Positions 26,187 through 34,898 of a stretch of 63,233 bases of DNA are shown one piece after another. Within the stretch, counting starts at the first letter, position 1. Every line of letters starts with the position of its first letter. A model generated the notes under the pieces. It saw only the letters and a program-made list of their open reading frames with translations. It was not told the origin of the DNA and did not search any database. Source of the DNA: Phycisphaerae bacterium (lineage in GTDB: Bacteria > Planctomycetota > Phycisphaerae > UBA1845); the NCBI GenBank assembly GCA_029260235.1, contig JAJDDP010000133.1, forward strand, positions 1 through 63,233, given 5' to 3'. Position numbers and translations under genes: made by a program.

Positions 26187-26453
26187 CTATGGGCCGGTGT
26201 ATGGCAGCAGCGCCATGAAGCGGGCCTGCTTGATTGCATTCTTGATGCAGGCTTGTTCCTGGGCATTGGTGCCCGAGCGCTTGCGACTCATCAGCTTGGC
26301 GCTGGAGGTCATAAACTTCCTGAGGAGATCCACCTCGCGGAACGAAATAATCGGGCCGATCCAATCCTTCTTGGCTCGCTCTGGAAAGCGAGTGACTGGC
26401 CCTGTGCGACGTTCCTTCTTCTTCTTCTTCTTGTTGTTGTCGGTACGCATCAT
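26187..26453 (-). CDS. rpsR: Small ribosomal subunit protein bS18, divergent
   Basis: An 88-residue protein whose second half matches bS18: FREVDLLRKFMTSSAKLMSR, then SGTNAQEQACIKNAIKQARF and MALLPY, parallel to the usual LLRKFI...GT.A..Q..L..AIKRAR..ALLP. The N-terminus is a lysine-rich stretch of six, and the cysteines common before the core are absent. bS18 binds 16S rRNA in the 30S platform beside bS6. Normally rpsR lies between rpsF and rplI; here it stands alone, on the minus strand with the Trm112-like gene 73 bases upstream. It may be the only copy or a diverged second copy. Confidence 0.85.
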   Translation of the reverse strand: MMRTDNNKKKKKKERRTGPVTRFPERAKKDWIGPIISFREVDLLRKFMTSSAKLMSRKRSGTNAQEQACIKNAIKQARFMALLPYTGP

Positions 26454-26526
26454 ACGTTAGTTCGATCCTTGGCGCCTGACTCGGCGCTCACAACCTTTAT
26501 GTCCAGACGAAAACAAGTCCCGCTGC

Positions 26527-26739
26527 CTACGCTTGTCGCAGGGCCATCACCCGTTCAAACTCCTCGGGTGAAACCTCCTCCGCCTCGCCAATCAGCATGA
26601 TGGGGATCCCATCGCGAACTGGGTAACGCCGCCTGTCATCCGAATCGGTCGAGTACAGCCAATCGCCATCCGCAACTAGCGGGGCTTTGGTCTGCGGACA
26701 AACCAGAAGATCCAGCAACGCCTTGTCGAGTTCAGCCAT
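26527..26739 (-). CDS. Trm112/UPF0434 family small protein
   Basis: A 70-residue protein with DKALLDLLVCPQTKAPLVAD and YPVRDGIPIML, the hallmark pattern of the Trm112 / UPF0434 family. Homologues act as small zinc-ribbon-like partners of methyltransferases or have unknown roles in bacteria; only the first Cys-Pro of the metal motif is present here. It lies upstream of rpsR on the same strand and diverges from the LOG-family gene. Confidence 0.85.
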   Translation of the reverse strand: MAELDKALLDLLVCPQTKAPLVADGDWLYSTDSDDRRRYPVRDGIPIMLIGEAEEVSPEEFERVMALRQA

Positions 26740-26924
26740 GGGCTTCGATAGTCAAGACAACTCCACAACGACGAGCTACACAGCGCCCGTCCGAATCGGA
26801 GAAGTATAAGCTAGCCGATCTCCGGCGGCAAGAGCCGGATTGATTCCCTGCGCGTCTTGGCTACAGTGCAGTCGTTGTCCCGGATCGTTGGATCGGTCCA
26901 AAAATGACAAAAAGGAGCCCCTCC

Positions 26925-27722
26925 ATGCCCTCGAATCCCACCAAATCCCTGTCAGCCGCCGAAGAAACTTGGCGGGTTTTCCGCATCATGAGCGAATTTG
27001 TCGAGGGGTTCGAGGTCATGTCCTCGCTGCCCCCGGCTGTCTCGGTGTTCGGGTCCGCCCGATCTCAGCCAGGAGACCCTTACTACGCCAAGGCGGAACA
27101 GCTCGCCCGCCTGCTGGTCGAACGCGAATTCGCGGTCATTACCGGTGGAGGCCCGGGCATCATGGAGGCCACTAATAAGGGCGCCTTCAAAGCAGGTGGC
27201 CCTAGCGTGGGATTGAACATCTACCTGCCCCACGAGCAATCCACGAACGAATTTCAGAACGTCTCCCTGGAGTTCCGCTACTTCTTCTGCCGCAAGGTCA
27301 TGTTCGTCAAATACGCCATGGCGTTCATTTGCTTCCCGGGCGGCTTTGGCACCATGGATGAATTCTTTGAATCTATGACTCTCATCCAGACGGGAAAGAC
27401 GGACAAGTTTCCGGTCATCTTGATCGGTTGCGACTTCTGGAAACCCTTGGTGGAGTGGATGCGAGAGCACCAGTTGAACTCCAACGGGTTCATTTCTGCC
27501 CAAGACATGGGACTATTCCAGATAACCGATGATGTCGAATGGGCGGCTGAGCACGTCAAAGCGAGTTACCAGTCATACGTCAAGGCGGAGGAAGAGAGCA
27601 CGCAAGAGGGCAAGCCGCCCCTCTGGAAGACCCTGACCGGAGAGGGCACCAAAACCGGAAGGCCGCCTCTTCAGCAGAAGAAGGCCGGTGGCTTTGAAGA
27701 TCTGACCAAGCCGGGTACTTGA
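26925..27722 (+). CDS. LOG-family (TIGR00730) Rossmann-fold nucleotide hydrolase
   Basis: A 265-residue protein with the two signature blocks of the LOG family: VITGGGPGIMEATNKGAF (near residue 77) and CFPGGFGTMDEFFESMT (near 145). Family members cleave ribose-5-phosphate from N6-modified AMP (cytokinin nucleotides) or from AMP. The ATG at 26925 is chosen because AAAGGAG lies 7 bases before it; the longer frame starts at 26904. A C-terminal tail of about 40 residues rich in Lys, Gly and Thr is extra and probably disordered. The gene ends before a strong hairpin shared with the convergent Hsp20 gene. Confidence 0.9.
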   Translation: MPSNPTKSLSAAEETWRVFRIMSEFVEGFEVMSSLPPAVSVFGSARSQPGDPYYAKAEQLARLLVEREFAVITGGGPGIMEATNKGAFKAGGPSVGLNIYLPHEQSTNEFQNVSLEFRYFFCRKVMFVKYAMAFICFPGGFGTMDEFFESMTLIQTGKTDKFPVILIGCDFWKPLVEWMREHQLNSNGFISAQDMGLFQITDDVEWAAEHVKASYQSYVKAEEESTQEGKPPLWKTLTGEGTKTGRPPLQQKKAGGFEDLTKPGT

Positions 27723-27746
27723 TCGCCCATTGGCAGCCAGCAAGAG

Positions 27747-27783
27747 AACACCCGGCGAAGATAGCTGCATCTCACCGGGTGTT
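27747..27783. terminator. Bidirectional hairpin between convergent LOG and Hsp20 genes
   Basis: AACACCCGG (27747-27755) pairs with CCGGGTGTT (27775-27783), and the loop contains a further AGAT/ATCT pair. It lies 25 bases after the LOG stop and 24 bases after the Hsp20 stop on the other strand, as expected for a terminator serving both. The T-tract is weak on both sides. Confidence 0.65.
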
Positions 27784-27806
27784 TGAAACTTGTTCTGCGG
27801 CTGCGC

Positions 27807-28241
27807 TTAGGATACCTCGATCCGGTGTGGCGGTTTGACTTCCACTTTCTCGACGACCACTGTCAGAACACCATTGGTCATCGTCGCCTGAACTTTCGAG
27901 GCGTCGATGTCTTCAGGCATACTGAAAGCCCGGCTCATCTTGCCGACCCGTCGCTCGCGGATGTGGTAGTTCGGCTCATCGGCGCACTGCTCCTCGGTCT
28001 TCTCAGCCGTGATGGTCAGCACGCTATTCTCAAGGGTGATTTCAACATCGTCCTTGGACCAGCCGGGCAGGTTTGCTTCGACAACGTAGCCGCGTTCGGT
28101 CTCGCGGACATCGACACGAAAGCTCCGCACGGCAGGCTGATCGTCCTGACTGTCCAGCCAGCGGCCAACGCGATTGAGCTCCCGTAACGGATCCCAGCTC
28201 AGTAATGAAGCCCGTGGATTGGTGAATTGGATCGGTAACAT
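27807..28241 (-). CDS. Hsp20/alpha-crystallin small heat-shock protein
   Basis: A 144-residue chaperone that holds unfolding proteins without ATP. The alpha-crystallin domain runs from about residue 45 to 135: RVDVRETERGYVVEANLPGW, VEITLENSVLTITAEK, a strongly charged loop and the family end ATMTNGVLTVVVEKVE. The N-terminal arm (LLSWDPLRELNRVGRWLD) is typical. A strong ribosome binding site (AGGAGG) lies before the ATG at 28241. No CIRCE element was found in the upstream 250 bases. Confidence 0.95.
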   Translation of the reverse strand: MLPIQFTNPRASLLSWDPLRELNRVGRWLDSQDDQPAVRSFRVDVRETERGYVVEANLPGWSKDDVEITLENSVLTITAEKTEEQCADEPNYHIRERRVGKMSRAFSMPEDIDASKVQATMTNGVLTVVVEKVEVKPPHRIEVS

Positions 28242-28527
28242 CGTCTAATCCTCCTGCCCCTTTGTGGGGCTGTTTGCAGTTCGTGGTTGCTGCTGCTTGT
28301 GGAGTAGTCAGTTGGCGTGCCAGTCGCGCTCGAATCTACTAACCTATTTCAGGGCAGTTGTTTATGAGCATTTCTCGCGCCTTGGCGATTCGCCGAAAAA
28401 TGCCGATTTGACAGCCAGCAACACAGCGGCGTATCGTAACTCATTGTGAAACAGTGGGTTATGGCCTGCCCTGCCGCGATGGCGGCGTGTGGCCAGGCGA
28501 CCGCAGGCATGGATTGAGACGTTGGCA

Positions 28528-29475
28528 ATGCCAAAGAATGCAACTCCGATCACCTTCCTGTTGGGCTGTACTGCCAGCGGAAAAGGTTCAGCTGGTCGTG
28601 CCTTGGCTGGGCGAATCGGGGCGGAGATCGTCAGTGTTGATTCCATGAAGGTTTTTCGCCGCATGGACATTGGTACAGCAAAACCTTCGCAGGCAAGGCG
28701 GCAACTTGTACCCCACCACTTGGTAGACGTGGCAGAGCCATCTGAAGATTTCTCGGTGGCTGCGTTCGTGCGGCAGGCAGAGGGAGCGGCAACAGGTATC
28801 GCAGAGCGAGGCCGACACGTCTTGGCAGTTGGTGGAACAGCTCTATACATCAAAGCGTGGAGCGAGGGTCTCTTTGACGGTCCTTCTGCAGATCCAGTCA
28901 TACGGGCGGAGCTGACGGAGAAAGCTGAGCGGCTTGGCAACGACATCCTTCATGCTGAGTTAGCCAAGTTAGACCCCGAGGCGGCTAGCCGCATCCATCC
29001 CAACGATCTGAGGCGGATTGTCCGGGCGATCGAGGTCTATCGAATCACTGGAACGCCGATTAGTGAGCTACAAACGCAATGGAACCAGCAACGGACCAAG
29101 CACCCTTGTACCTTCATAGGCCTGAGGCGGAGTTTGGAAGATCAAAATCATCGGACCAACCTAAGGGTGCGGCGGATGATGGAGGATGGGCTGGTCGATG
29201 AGGTGGAGAGCCTCCTGGATGAACCGACCGATTTGAGCATCACGGCTCGGCAAGCGTTGGGGTACGCCGAGGTGATTCAGCACCTTCAAGAGGGGACACC
29301 TATTGCGGATGCGGTCGAAATGATCAAAATCAACACCCGCCGCTTCGCCAAGGCGCAGCGAACGTGGTTCAAACGTTTTCATGCGACAAGCTGGATCGAT
29401 CTTTCACCGGACAGCACAGTGGAAGAAGCAGTCGATCAGATATTGACCATTGAGGGATCAGGATGGTCCACTTAG
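28528..29475 (+). CDS. miaA: tRNA dimethylallyltransferase
   Basis: A 315-residue enzyme that transfers a dimethylallyl group to A37 of tRNAs reading UNN codons. Seen: the P-loop LLGCTASGKGSAGR, the substrate block VSVDSMKVFRRMDIGTAKPS, PHHLVDVAEPSEDFSV, and ALGYAEV near the C-terminus, which matches the usual ALGYKE. The P-loop has GCTASGKGS where many relatives have GPTASGKT/S. The ATG at 28528 is chosen; a GTG at 28489 would add 13 residues without support. The end overlaps the next gene by 13 bases, suggesting one transcript with the ABC exporter. Confidence 0.95.
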   Translation: MPKNATPITFLLGCTASGKGSAGRALAGRIGAEIVSVDSMKVFRRMDIGTAKPSQARRQLVPHHLVDVAEPSEDFSVAAFVRQAEGAATGIAERGRHVLAVGGTALYIKAWSEGLFDGPSADPVIRAELTEKAERLGNDILHAELAKLDPEAASRIHPNDLRRIVRAIEVYRITGTPISELQTQWNQQRTKHPCTFIGLRRSLEDQNHRTNLRVRRMMEDGLVDEVESLLDEPTDLSITARQALGYAEVIQHLQEGTPIADAVEMIKINTRRFAKAQRTWFKRFHATSWIDLSPDSTVEEAVDQILTIEGSGWST

Positions 29476-30431
29476 CCGAGACGGAGATTACCAACTGGGC
29501 CGTCGATTTGATCGATGCTCGCAAGACGTATGGTAAGAACATCCATGCGCTTCGTGGCGTCAACATTCAGGTTGCCCGGGGCGAGATTTTCGGCCTGCTC
29601 GGGCCTAACGGGGCTGGCAAGAGCACGTTGGTCAAAATCATGATGACGGTGATCAAGCCGGATCGTCTCTCGGGCACCGTGTTAGGTCGGCCTGTTGGTA
29701 ATCGCAAGAAACTCGCCGTCACCGGCTATCTTCCCGAAGCCCATCGCTTCCCCCCTTATCTCACCGGAAATCAATTGCTCGATCATTATGCCGCCCTGGC
29801 CAAAGTTCCTCGGGATGTTCGCCGCAAGAGGGCGCCGATCCTTCTGGACAAGGTGGGCATGTCGCAATGGGCTGACACGCGGATTAGCAAGTACTCAAAA
29901 GGCATGTTGCAGCGTCTAGGAATTGCACAGGCCCTGATCAACGACCCCGAGCTCCTGCTCCTCGATGAGCCGACCGATGGATTGGATCCCATGGGCCGTC
30001 GCGATGTTCGCCGCATGCTGTTGGAACTCAAGGATCAGGGCAAGACCATCTTCATCAATTCCCACTTGCTGGGCGAATTGGAAATGGTCTGTGACCGGGT
30101 GGCTATCCTGGTCAACGGGATGGTGGCCCGCCAGGGTACTTTGAACGAGCTGACCGAGCACACGGCTGAGTACCGCATTACAGCCGACGGTGATCTCTCG
30201 GATTTGCGCATCCAGGTAGAGCGTTTGGGCTGCGCACTCAGCCGCAGCATGATCGTAATTGCCGGCGATGACCGCAAGATCGTCAATCAGGTGATAGACC
30301 TGGTGCGATCTAAAGGGCACGAAATTGAATCGGTCGTGCCCAAACGGTTTAGCCTTGAAGACGTCTTTGTAGAGGCGTTGGGCAGCGTATCGGAGACCTC
30401 GCCCATGGCCCGGCCGCCGAACTTACAGTAG
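29463..30431 (+). CDS. ABC transporter ATP-binding protein
   Basis: A 322-residue ATPase of the ABC-2/ABC-A export type. Walker A is LLGPNGAGKSTLVKI (about residues 44-58), the signature region is SKYSKGMLQRLGIAQAL (YSKGM where LSGGQ is usual, a common change in this group), Walker B LLLLDEPTDGLDP, and the switch histidine in FINSHLLGELE. A C-terminal domain of about 90 residues follows. It pairs with the permease 49 bases downstream. The substrate is not known; relatives export copper-related factors, antibiotics or lipids. The start overlaps the end of miaA by 13 bases. Confidence 0.93.
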   Translation: MVHLAETEITNWAVDLIDARKTYGKNIHALRGVNIQVARGEIFGLLGPNGAGKSTLVKIMMTVIKPDRLSGTVLGRPVGNRKKLAVTGYLPEAHRFPPYLTGNQLLDHYAALAKVPRDVRRKRAPILLDKVGMSQWADTRISKYSKGMLQRLGIAQALINDPELLLLDEPTDGLDPMGRRDVRRMLLELKDQGKTIFINSHLLGELEMVCDRVAILVNGMVARQGTLNELTEHTAEYRITADGDLSDLRIQVERLGCALSRSMIVIAGDDRKIVNQVIDLVRSKGHEIESVVPKRFSLEDVFVEALGSVSETSPMARPPNLQ

Positions 30432-30480
30432 CGAGGCCGGTATTCGCGACTTTTTTTGGGACAACAGCTGAGGCATTCTT

Positions 30481-31428
30481 ATGCAGTTTGGGGCAATGAT
30501 CATTGACAGCCTCCGCGAGTCGCGCGACCGCAAGACCTTTTGGGTCTTGGGAGGAATCACCGGGATCATCGCGCTGGTGATGTTGAGTGTCGGGTTTGGC
30601 CCAGAAGGAACTAGCATTTTCTTTGGCACCTGGCATGTCGAATCTAGCTTATTCAATCCGCAGTCTGAGGCCGGCGCTGCCCGCATACTCGGCGTCGTGG
30701 TCTACATGATCATGGACAACTTCTTGGGGTGGATCGGGCTGATTCTGATGCTGATTGCCACGGCCGGTTTCTTCCCGTCCATGATGAGCAAAGGAGAAAT
30801 CGACGTTGTCCTGGCCAAACCAATCAGCCGCCCAAAACTCTTCTTGTACAAGTATGTTTCTGGCATGGTTTTTGTCTTGGTACAGGCTACGGCGTTTGTT
30901 CTGGTGACCTTCCTGATCGTGGGCTTCCGCTGGGGCGTGTGGGCACCCGGCTTGTTGCTGAGCATCCCGCTGATGGTCTTGCTGTTCAGCTATCTCTACT
31001 GTGTGTCAGTACTCGCCGCAGTGATAACCCGCAGCACCGTCGCAGCCGTCCTGCTTTCCCTGGGCGCATGGATCGGTTTTTCCCTTCCAAGGACCGCCCT
31101 GGATACCCTGGCGGTGTTTCCAGAGCTTGACAAAAACAGCGCGATCTACAGTTCGATGCGCGTCCTAGCCACCATTCCGCCCAAGACGACAGACATTGCC
31201 TACCTCAGCGCCCGCTGGGCAGGTGCTGGCCTGAGTTTGGACATAGCCCCGACGTCGGCGATGACGGGACCTGGCGGCGGCATGAATCAAGACCAGTTGG
31301 ATCAGATAAGAGAGAGGGAAAAGAAGCAGTTCAAGGTCAGCGCCCTTTCATCTATCGGTTCATCGCTGCTGTTCGAGGCTGTTGTTCTCATGTTGGCCAT
31401 GTGGCGGTTCTGCCGTATGGATTTTTGA
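30481..31428 (+). CDS. ABC-2 type transporter permease
   Basis: A 315-residue membrane protein with about six hydrophobic segments: one near residues 20-40 (VLGGITGIIALVMLSV), then near 75-95, 125-150, 155-180, 185-210, and one at the C-terminus (about 290-310). An extracytoplasmic or loop segment with Gly and Met lies at about 255-270. It resembles NosY-like permeases of ABC-2 exporters and should form the channel for the ATPase encoded just upstream. The ATG at 30481 follows an 11-base AT-rich stretch; a ribosome binding site is weak. Confidence 0.88.
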   Translation: MQFGAMIIDSLRESRDRKTFWVLGGITGIIALVMLSVGFGPEGTSIFFGTWHVESSLFNPQSEAGAARILGVVVYMIMDNFLGWIGLILMLIATAGFFPSMMSKGEIDVVLAKPISRPKLFLYKYVSGMVFVLVQATAFVLVTFLIVGFRWGVWAPGLLLSIPLMVLLFSYLYCVSVLAAVITRSTVAAVLLSLGAWIGFSLPRTALDTLAVFPELDKNSAIYSSMRVLATIPPKTTDIAYLSARWAGAGLSLDIAPTSAMTGPGGGMNQDQLDQIREREKKQFKVSALSSIGSSLLFEAVVLMLAMWRFCRMDF

Positions 31429-31437
31429 TCACACCGT

Positions 31438-32568
31438 TTGCACCTAACGATCCGAACCGCATTGAGAATTCTCTACGTCATCACTGACTTGAAGACCGGC
31501 GGTGTGCCGCTGCATCTAGCTCGGCTAGCCCGGTTCATGCAGGCGCAAGGGCATGAGGTCTGCGTGGCGTCAATGGGGCCCCTGGGGCCTGTGGCAGATA
31601 TTCTGTCTGATACCGGCATCGACGTCCGATCCTGCGAGGCGTCCGCAGCATACGATATGCTTGCGGTCCAAAGCCTCAGCCAGATCATCAGCGGCGCTGA
31701 TCCTGACCTGATCCATTCGTTCTTATTCCATGCCAACATTGCCTGTCGCATCGCCTGTCTGCTCAGTGGATTCGATCATCGACGGCTTATCTGCGAAATC
31801 CAAACGGTGGAGATCGAACGCCGGTGGCATCTGATCGTTGACGGGTGGACTCAATGCCTCTGCCGTTGGATCGTGGGCAACTCGCCGTCAGTCATCGAAC
31901 ACCTCAGAGGGGCGGGAAGAATCGAGCGGGATCGCCTCCGCCTTATTTGGGGCGGTGTCGATGTAGAGGCGCTGGATGGTGCCGTGCCCGTTCCCCTGAC
32001 CCAACTCCAAGTGCCAAGTGGTGACCCTGTCATCGCATGGGTAGGGCGGTTGGATCCCATCAAGGGGCTTGACGTATTGATCAGGGCGGTCGCGGAGGCA
32101 AGTAAGCATTGCCCGTTGCTCTTGCTGATCGTTGGCGAAGGAGAACTACGCAGCCAAGTTGAGGATTGGGTGCAAGGTAGTGGCATTGCGGATCGGATTC
32201 ATATGTTGGGTCGGCGCGACGACGTTGCCTCGATTCTTAAGTCGGCCGATCTATTTGCGTTTCCATCTAGGACCGAGGGTTTACCCAACGCCCTGTTAGA
32301 AGCGATGGCCGTCGGTCTGCCGATCATTACGACCGATGCCCCCGGCTGCCGCGACCTGATCCAAAACGAACGAACCGGCATAGTTGTTCCGGTTGATGAT
32401 CACCATCGCATGGCTGAGGCCATGCTGCGCGTGCTTGGCGATGCGCCATTGAAAGTACGCCTCTCCCAGGCAGCCAGAGAGCACATCTGGCGCAACTTCC
32501 GACAGGAAAGAAGTTTCCGGCAATATGCGCAGCTCTACGGTGAGGCGACCTCTGCGCGCCAGCCTTGA
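31438..32568 (+). CDS. GT4-family glycosyltransferase
   Basis: A 376-residue glycosyltransferase of the GT-B fold. The N-terminal half begins ILYVITDLKTGGVPLHLARL; the C-terminal half shows WVGRLDPIKGLDVLIRAVAE and the nucleotide-sugar site FPSRTEGLPNALLEAMAVG, then PIITTDAPGCRDLI. It should transfer a sugar from a nucleotide donor to a lipid, polysaccharide or small acceptor at the membrane. An in-frame stop at 31426-31428 (the permease stop) means it starts at TTG 31438 or TTG 31462; no ATG is available near. It probably belongs to the miaA-ABC transcript. Confidence 0.9.
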   Translation: MHLTIRTALRILYVITDLKTGGVPLHLARLARFMQAQGHEVCVASMGPLGPVADILSDTGIDVRSCEASAAYDMLAVQSLSQIISGADPDLIHSFLFHANIACRIACLLSGFDHRRLICEIQTVEIERRWHLIVDGWTQCLCRWIVGNSPSVIEHLRGAGRIERDRLRLIWGGVDVEALDGAVPVPLTQLQVPSGDPVIAWVGRLDPIKGLDVLIRAVAEASKHCPLLLLIVGEGELRSQVEDWVQGSGIADRIHMLGRRDDVASILKSADLFAFPSRTEGLPNALLEAMAVGLPIITTDAPGCRDLIQNERTGIVVPVDDHHRMAEAMLRVLGDAPLKVRLSQAAREHIWRNFRQERSFRQYAQLYGEATSARQP

Positions 32569-32828
32569 GACGAGCACGCGGCATCCCGCCCAGTCCGATA
32601 ACTAACTCAGCGATCTTCAAGCCAGACCGACCATCCAGGCAATTTGAGGTGTAGACCCCACGGTTCTTCATAACCTTTTGTGGGCGCATAATCTGCGCCA
32701 ATGCTGACAGCCTTGAATCGACGTCTACAGGAAATCCATAGGTTTTATTCTTGCACTCCGTGGTGATCGTGGTAAGCTTGCCCACAGAAGACCACAAAAG
32801 GGTTCACTTGGCCCCGATTTGACCAGAA

Positions 32829-33317
32829 ATGATCTTCATTGGGCACTATGCCAGGACAATCGACAAAAAAGGCCGCCTCCAGATTCCTTCGCAGCTTCGC
32901 AATGCGATTGAGGAATCACACGAGGGCAAAGGCCTGTACGTCATGTTGGGTGAGCGGCCTAACACCTTGTCGCTGGTCACTGAGCAGCAGTTCAGTGCGA
33001 TGGGCAAACGCATCCGGACCGAATGCATCCCAGGCAAAGAGTCTCTGGATTTCGAGCAGCAATTCTACTCGACCACAGCCCATACAGGAATTGATAAGCA
33101 GGGCAGGATTGTCCTGCCGGACTACCTGACCAATATGGCCGGGTTAAAGGGCGATGTGATGTTGGCTGGCGCGGACTATCGCATCGACATCTGGCGGAAG
33201 GCGGCTTTTGAGGAGTTCCTTAAGATCGACTCGGATGGAGGTTGGCATAACTTCCACAAGTTCTTGCGGGCATCTTCAACAGTCGAGCAGGATCGACGCG
33301 ACGAAGCGACTCGGTAA
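32829..33317 (+). CDS. mraZ: MraZ, transcriptional regulator of the division/wall cluster
   Basis: A 162-residue protein with the two AbrB-like repeats of MraZ: IGHYARTIDKKGRLQIPS (about residues 4-21) and TGIDKQGRIVLPDYL (about 83-97). MraZ usually binds direct repeats in its own promoter and represses the dcw genes, and it may also act at the ribosome or nucleoid. Here it is the first gene of a plus-strand run of 18 genes ending at 52752. The ATG at 32829 has no strong ribosome binding site. The upstream 260 bases contain GTGG repeats at 9-base spacing (32760 and 32769), not the usual 10-base spacing, so I do not call them operators. Confidence 0.95.
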   Translation: MIFIGHYARTIDKKGRLQIPSQLRNAIEESHEGKGLYVMLGERPNTLSLVTEQQFSAMGKRIRTECIPGKESLDFEQQFYSTTAHTGIDKQGRIVLPDYLTNMAGLKGDVMLAGADYRIDIWRKAAFEEFLKIDSDGGWHNFHKFLRASSTVEQDRRDEATR

Positions 33318-33454
33318 TCACCGGGAATTCAAGCCGCGGCGGGTGGAAACAGGTAACTGGTGGATGGCGCGGGGGTCACCTTGGAAGGGATGACAAAGCA
33401 ACAAATTGCCTTGCCATTTCTTCCAAGGCCGCTGCTCACATTTTGAGGATACTT

Positions 33455-33808
33455 ATGACGGTTCGTAAAGTATACGGGCCGTCACCCAGGGTGATCGTCG
33501 GCTTTGCACAAGGATGTGCATCTGAGCCGGCGGGGCCGCTACTTTGGAAGCGGGATCGCACTGACATGAGCTTCGGACGAGTCAGCTTGGTTCAACGGGT
33601 GCTGTTCGCGTTGCAGAACGCTTCGGCTCCACTGCAGGAGGATGGAACTTTGCAGCCGGTTATCGCTGAGTTGCAGGAGCGCGTCCATCGCCTGGAACGA
33701 ATGAACATAGGGCTGGCGACCGCTCAACTGTCCAAGCACGTCGATGAGTTGCGAGCGGCACCTGCTTCTGGAAGCGGCGCGGGCGCAGCGTGGCAAAGGA
33801 TGGCTTAA
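33455..33808 (+). CDS. Unknown small protein inserted between mraZ and rsmH
   Basis: A 117-residue protein I do not recognise. The ATG at 33455 has GAGG 6 bases before it and is preferred to TTG 33443; a second possible start is ATG 33566 (MSFGRVSLVQRV), and the protein may be shorter. Residues 40-95 form two amphipathic helices (VSLVQRVLFALQNAS and IAELQERVHRLERMN), the latter coiled-coil-like. No membrane segment or signal is seen. It sits exactly between mraZ and rsmH, which are usually adjacent, so it may be a lineage-specific division factor; this is inference. Confidence 0.6.
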   Translation: MTVRKVYGPSPRVIVGFAQGCASEPAGPLLWKRDRTDMSFGRVSLVQRVLFALQNASAPLQEDGTLQPVIAELQERVHRLERMNIGLATAQLSKHVDELRAAPASGSGAGAAWQRMA

Positions 33809-33846
33809 CGCTGCCCCTTTTCTTCTCATTTTGTCTACGGGCGTGA

Positions 33847-34845
33847 TTGAGTGTGGACCGGTCCGACAAGCACATTCCGGTTCTTGCCAAGCTCGTAGGC
33901 GAGCTGCTGGCTGTTCGGCAAGGTGATGTCGTGGTGGATGCCACGGTAGGCCTTGGAGGCCACGCAGCCCTCTTGGCGGCCTCTGCTGGTGCCTCGGGCA
34001 CTTTGCTGGGTCTGGACGTGGACCCGAATAATCTTGAGTTAGCCAAGCAACACCTGGCCGAGTCAGACGCAACCGTGGTTCTCCTGCGGGGAAATTTTGC
34101 GGAGCTGGACGCCGGGCTCGCCGAGGCCGGTCTTGAGAAAGCCGATGTCATACTCGCTGACTTGGGGGTCAGTTCCACGCAGCTCGATGAACCAGAACGC
34201 GGCTTTTCTTTTGCCAGCGATGGACCGCTGGACATGCGGATGGACGAAAGGCTTCAAACAACTGCTGCTGATTTGGTGAACAGACTTCGCGAGGAAGAAC
34301 TGGCGAATATCCTTTACCAGAACGCCCAGGAGCGACAGAGTCGGCGCATCGCCCGTCGCATTTGCACCGCCCGCAAGGACAAGCGCATCACACGGACACT
34401 TCGGTTGGCAGGGATCGTAGCCTCGGCGATGAACGTTGATCCAAGCTCCCGCCGCAGCAAGATTCATCCAGCGACCCGCACCTTCCAAGCATTGCGCATT
34501 GCGGTCAACGACGAACTTGGAGCGTTGGATACCTTGCTTGAGATTGCTCCGCGACATCTGAAGCCAGGCGGTCGGATTGGTGTGATCTCATTCCATAGTC
34601 TTGAGGATGGACGAGTCAAAGCGAATTTCCGGGCTAACAAGAGTGCAGGGATTTATCAGATCGTGACGAAAAAACCTCTGGTGGCTGATGCAGAAGAGCG
34701 CGAAGCAAATCCGCGGTCACGGAGCGCCAAACTGCGCGTAGCCATCCGAACAGAGAATGAAATCGGCGACGCTCAGGATGGCGGGTGGCAAGGGCGGGCA
34801 GGACTTGCGGCTAGCACAGAGCGGCACGATTCGGGCAGATGCTGA
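33847..34845 (+). CDS. rsmH: 16S rRNA (cytosine-N4)-methyltransferase RsmH
   Basis: A 332-residue methyltransferase that modifies C1402 of 16S rRNA. The SAM motifs are HIPVLAKLVGELLAV, DATVGLGGHAALLA (about residues 32-45), LGLDVDPNN and ILADLGVSSTQLDEPERGFS. It also has the family marks DMRMDE, RTFQALRIAVNDEL and VISFHSLEDGRVKANF (DGRVK where most have DRIVK). The start is TTG 33847 or GTG 33853, both in frame with no strong ribosome binding site. It is the usual second gene of dcw clusters but here lies after an extra gene. About 30 basic residues after the last motif are a normal tail. Confidence 0.95.
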   Translation: MSVDRSDKHIPVLAKLVGELLAVRQGDVVVDATVGLGGHAALLAASAGASGTLLGLDVDPNNLELAKQHLAESDATVVLLRGNFAELDAGLAEAGLEKADVILADLGVSSTQLDEPERGFSFASDGPLDMRMDERLQTTAADLVNRLREEELANILYQNAQERQSRRIARRICTARKDKRITRTLRLAGIVASAMNVDPSSRRSKIHPATRTFQALRIAVNDELGALDTLLEIAPRHLKPGGRIGVISFHSLEDGRVKANFRANKSAGIYQIVTKKPLVADAEEREANPRSRSAKLRVAIRTENEIGDAQDGGWQGRAGLAASTERHDSGRC

Positions 34846-34898
34846 ACACGGCGCGTTCGTGTCGGTTGGCAGGGCAGGACCTACGGAGGAGTCATCCC

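Noticed and set aside
28242-28488. CIRCE element upstream of the Hsp20 gene
   Set aside because: I searched by eye for TTAGCACTC and its inverted partner and found neither.
32760-32790. GTGG direct repeats upstream of mraZ as MraZ operators
   Set aside because: The copies are 9 bases apart and only two are clear, while MraZ sites usually are three or more TGGG-type repeats at 10-base spacing.
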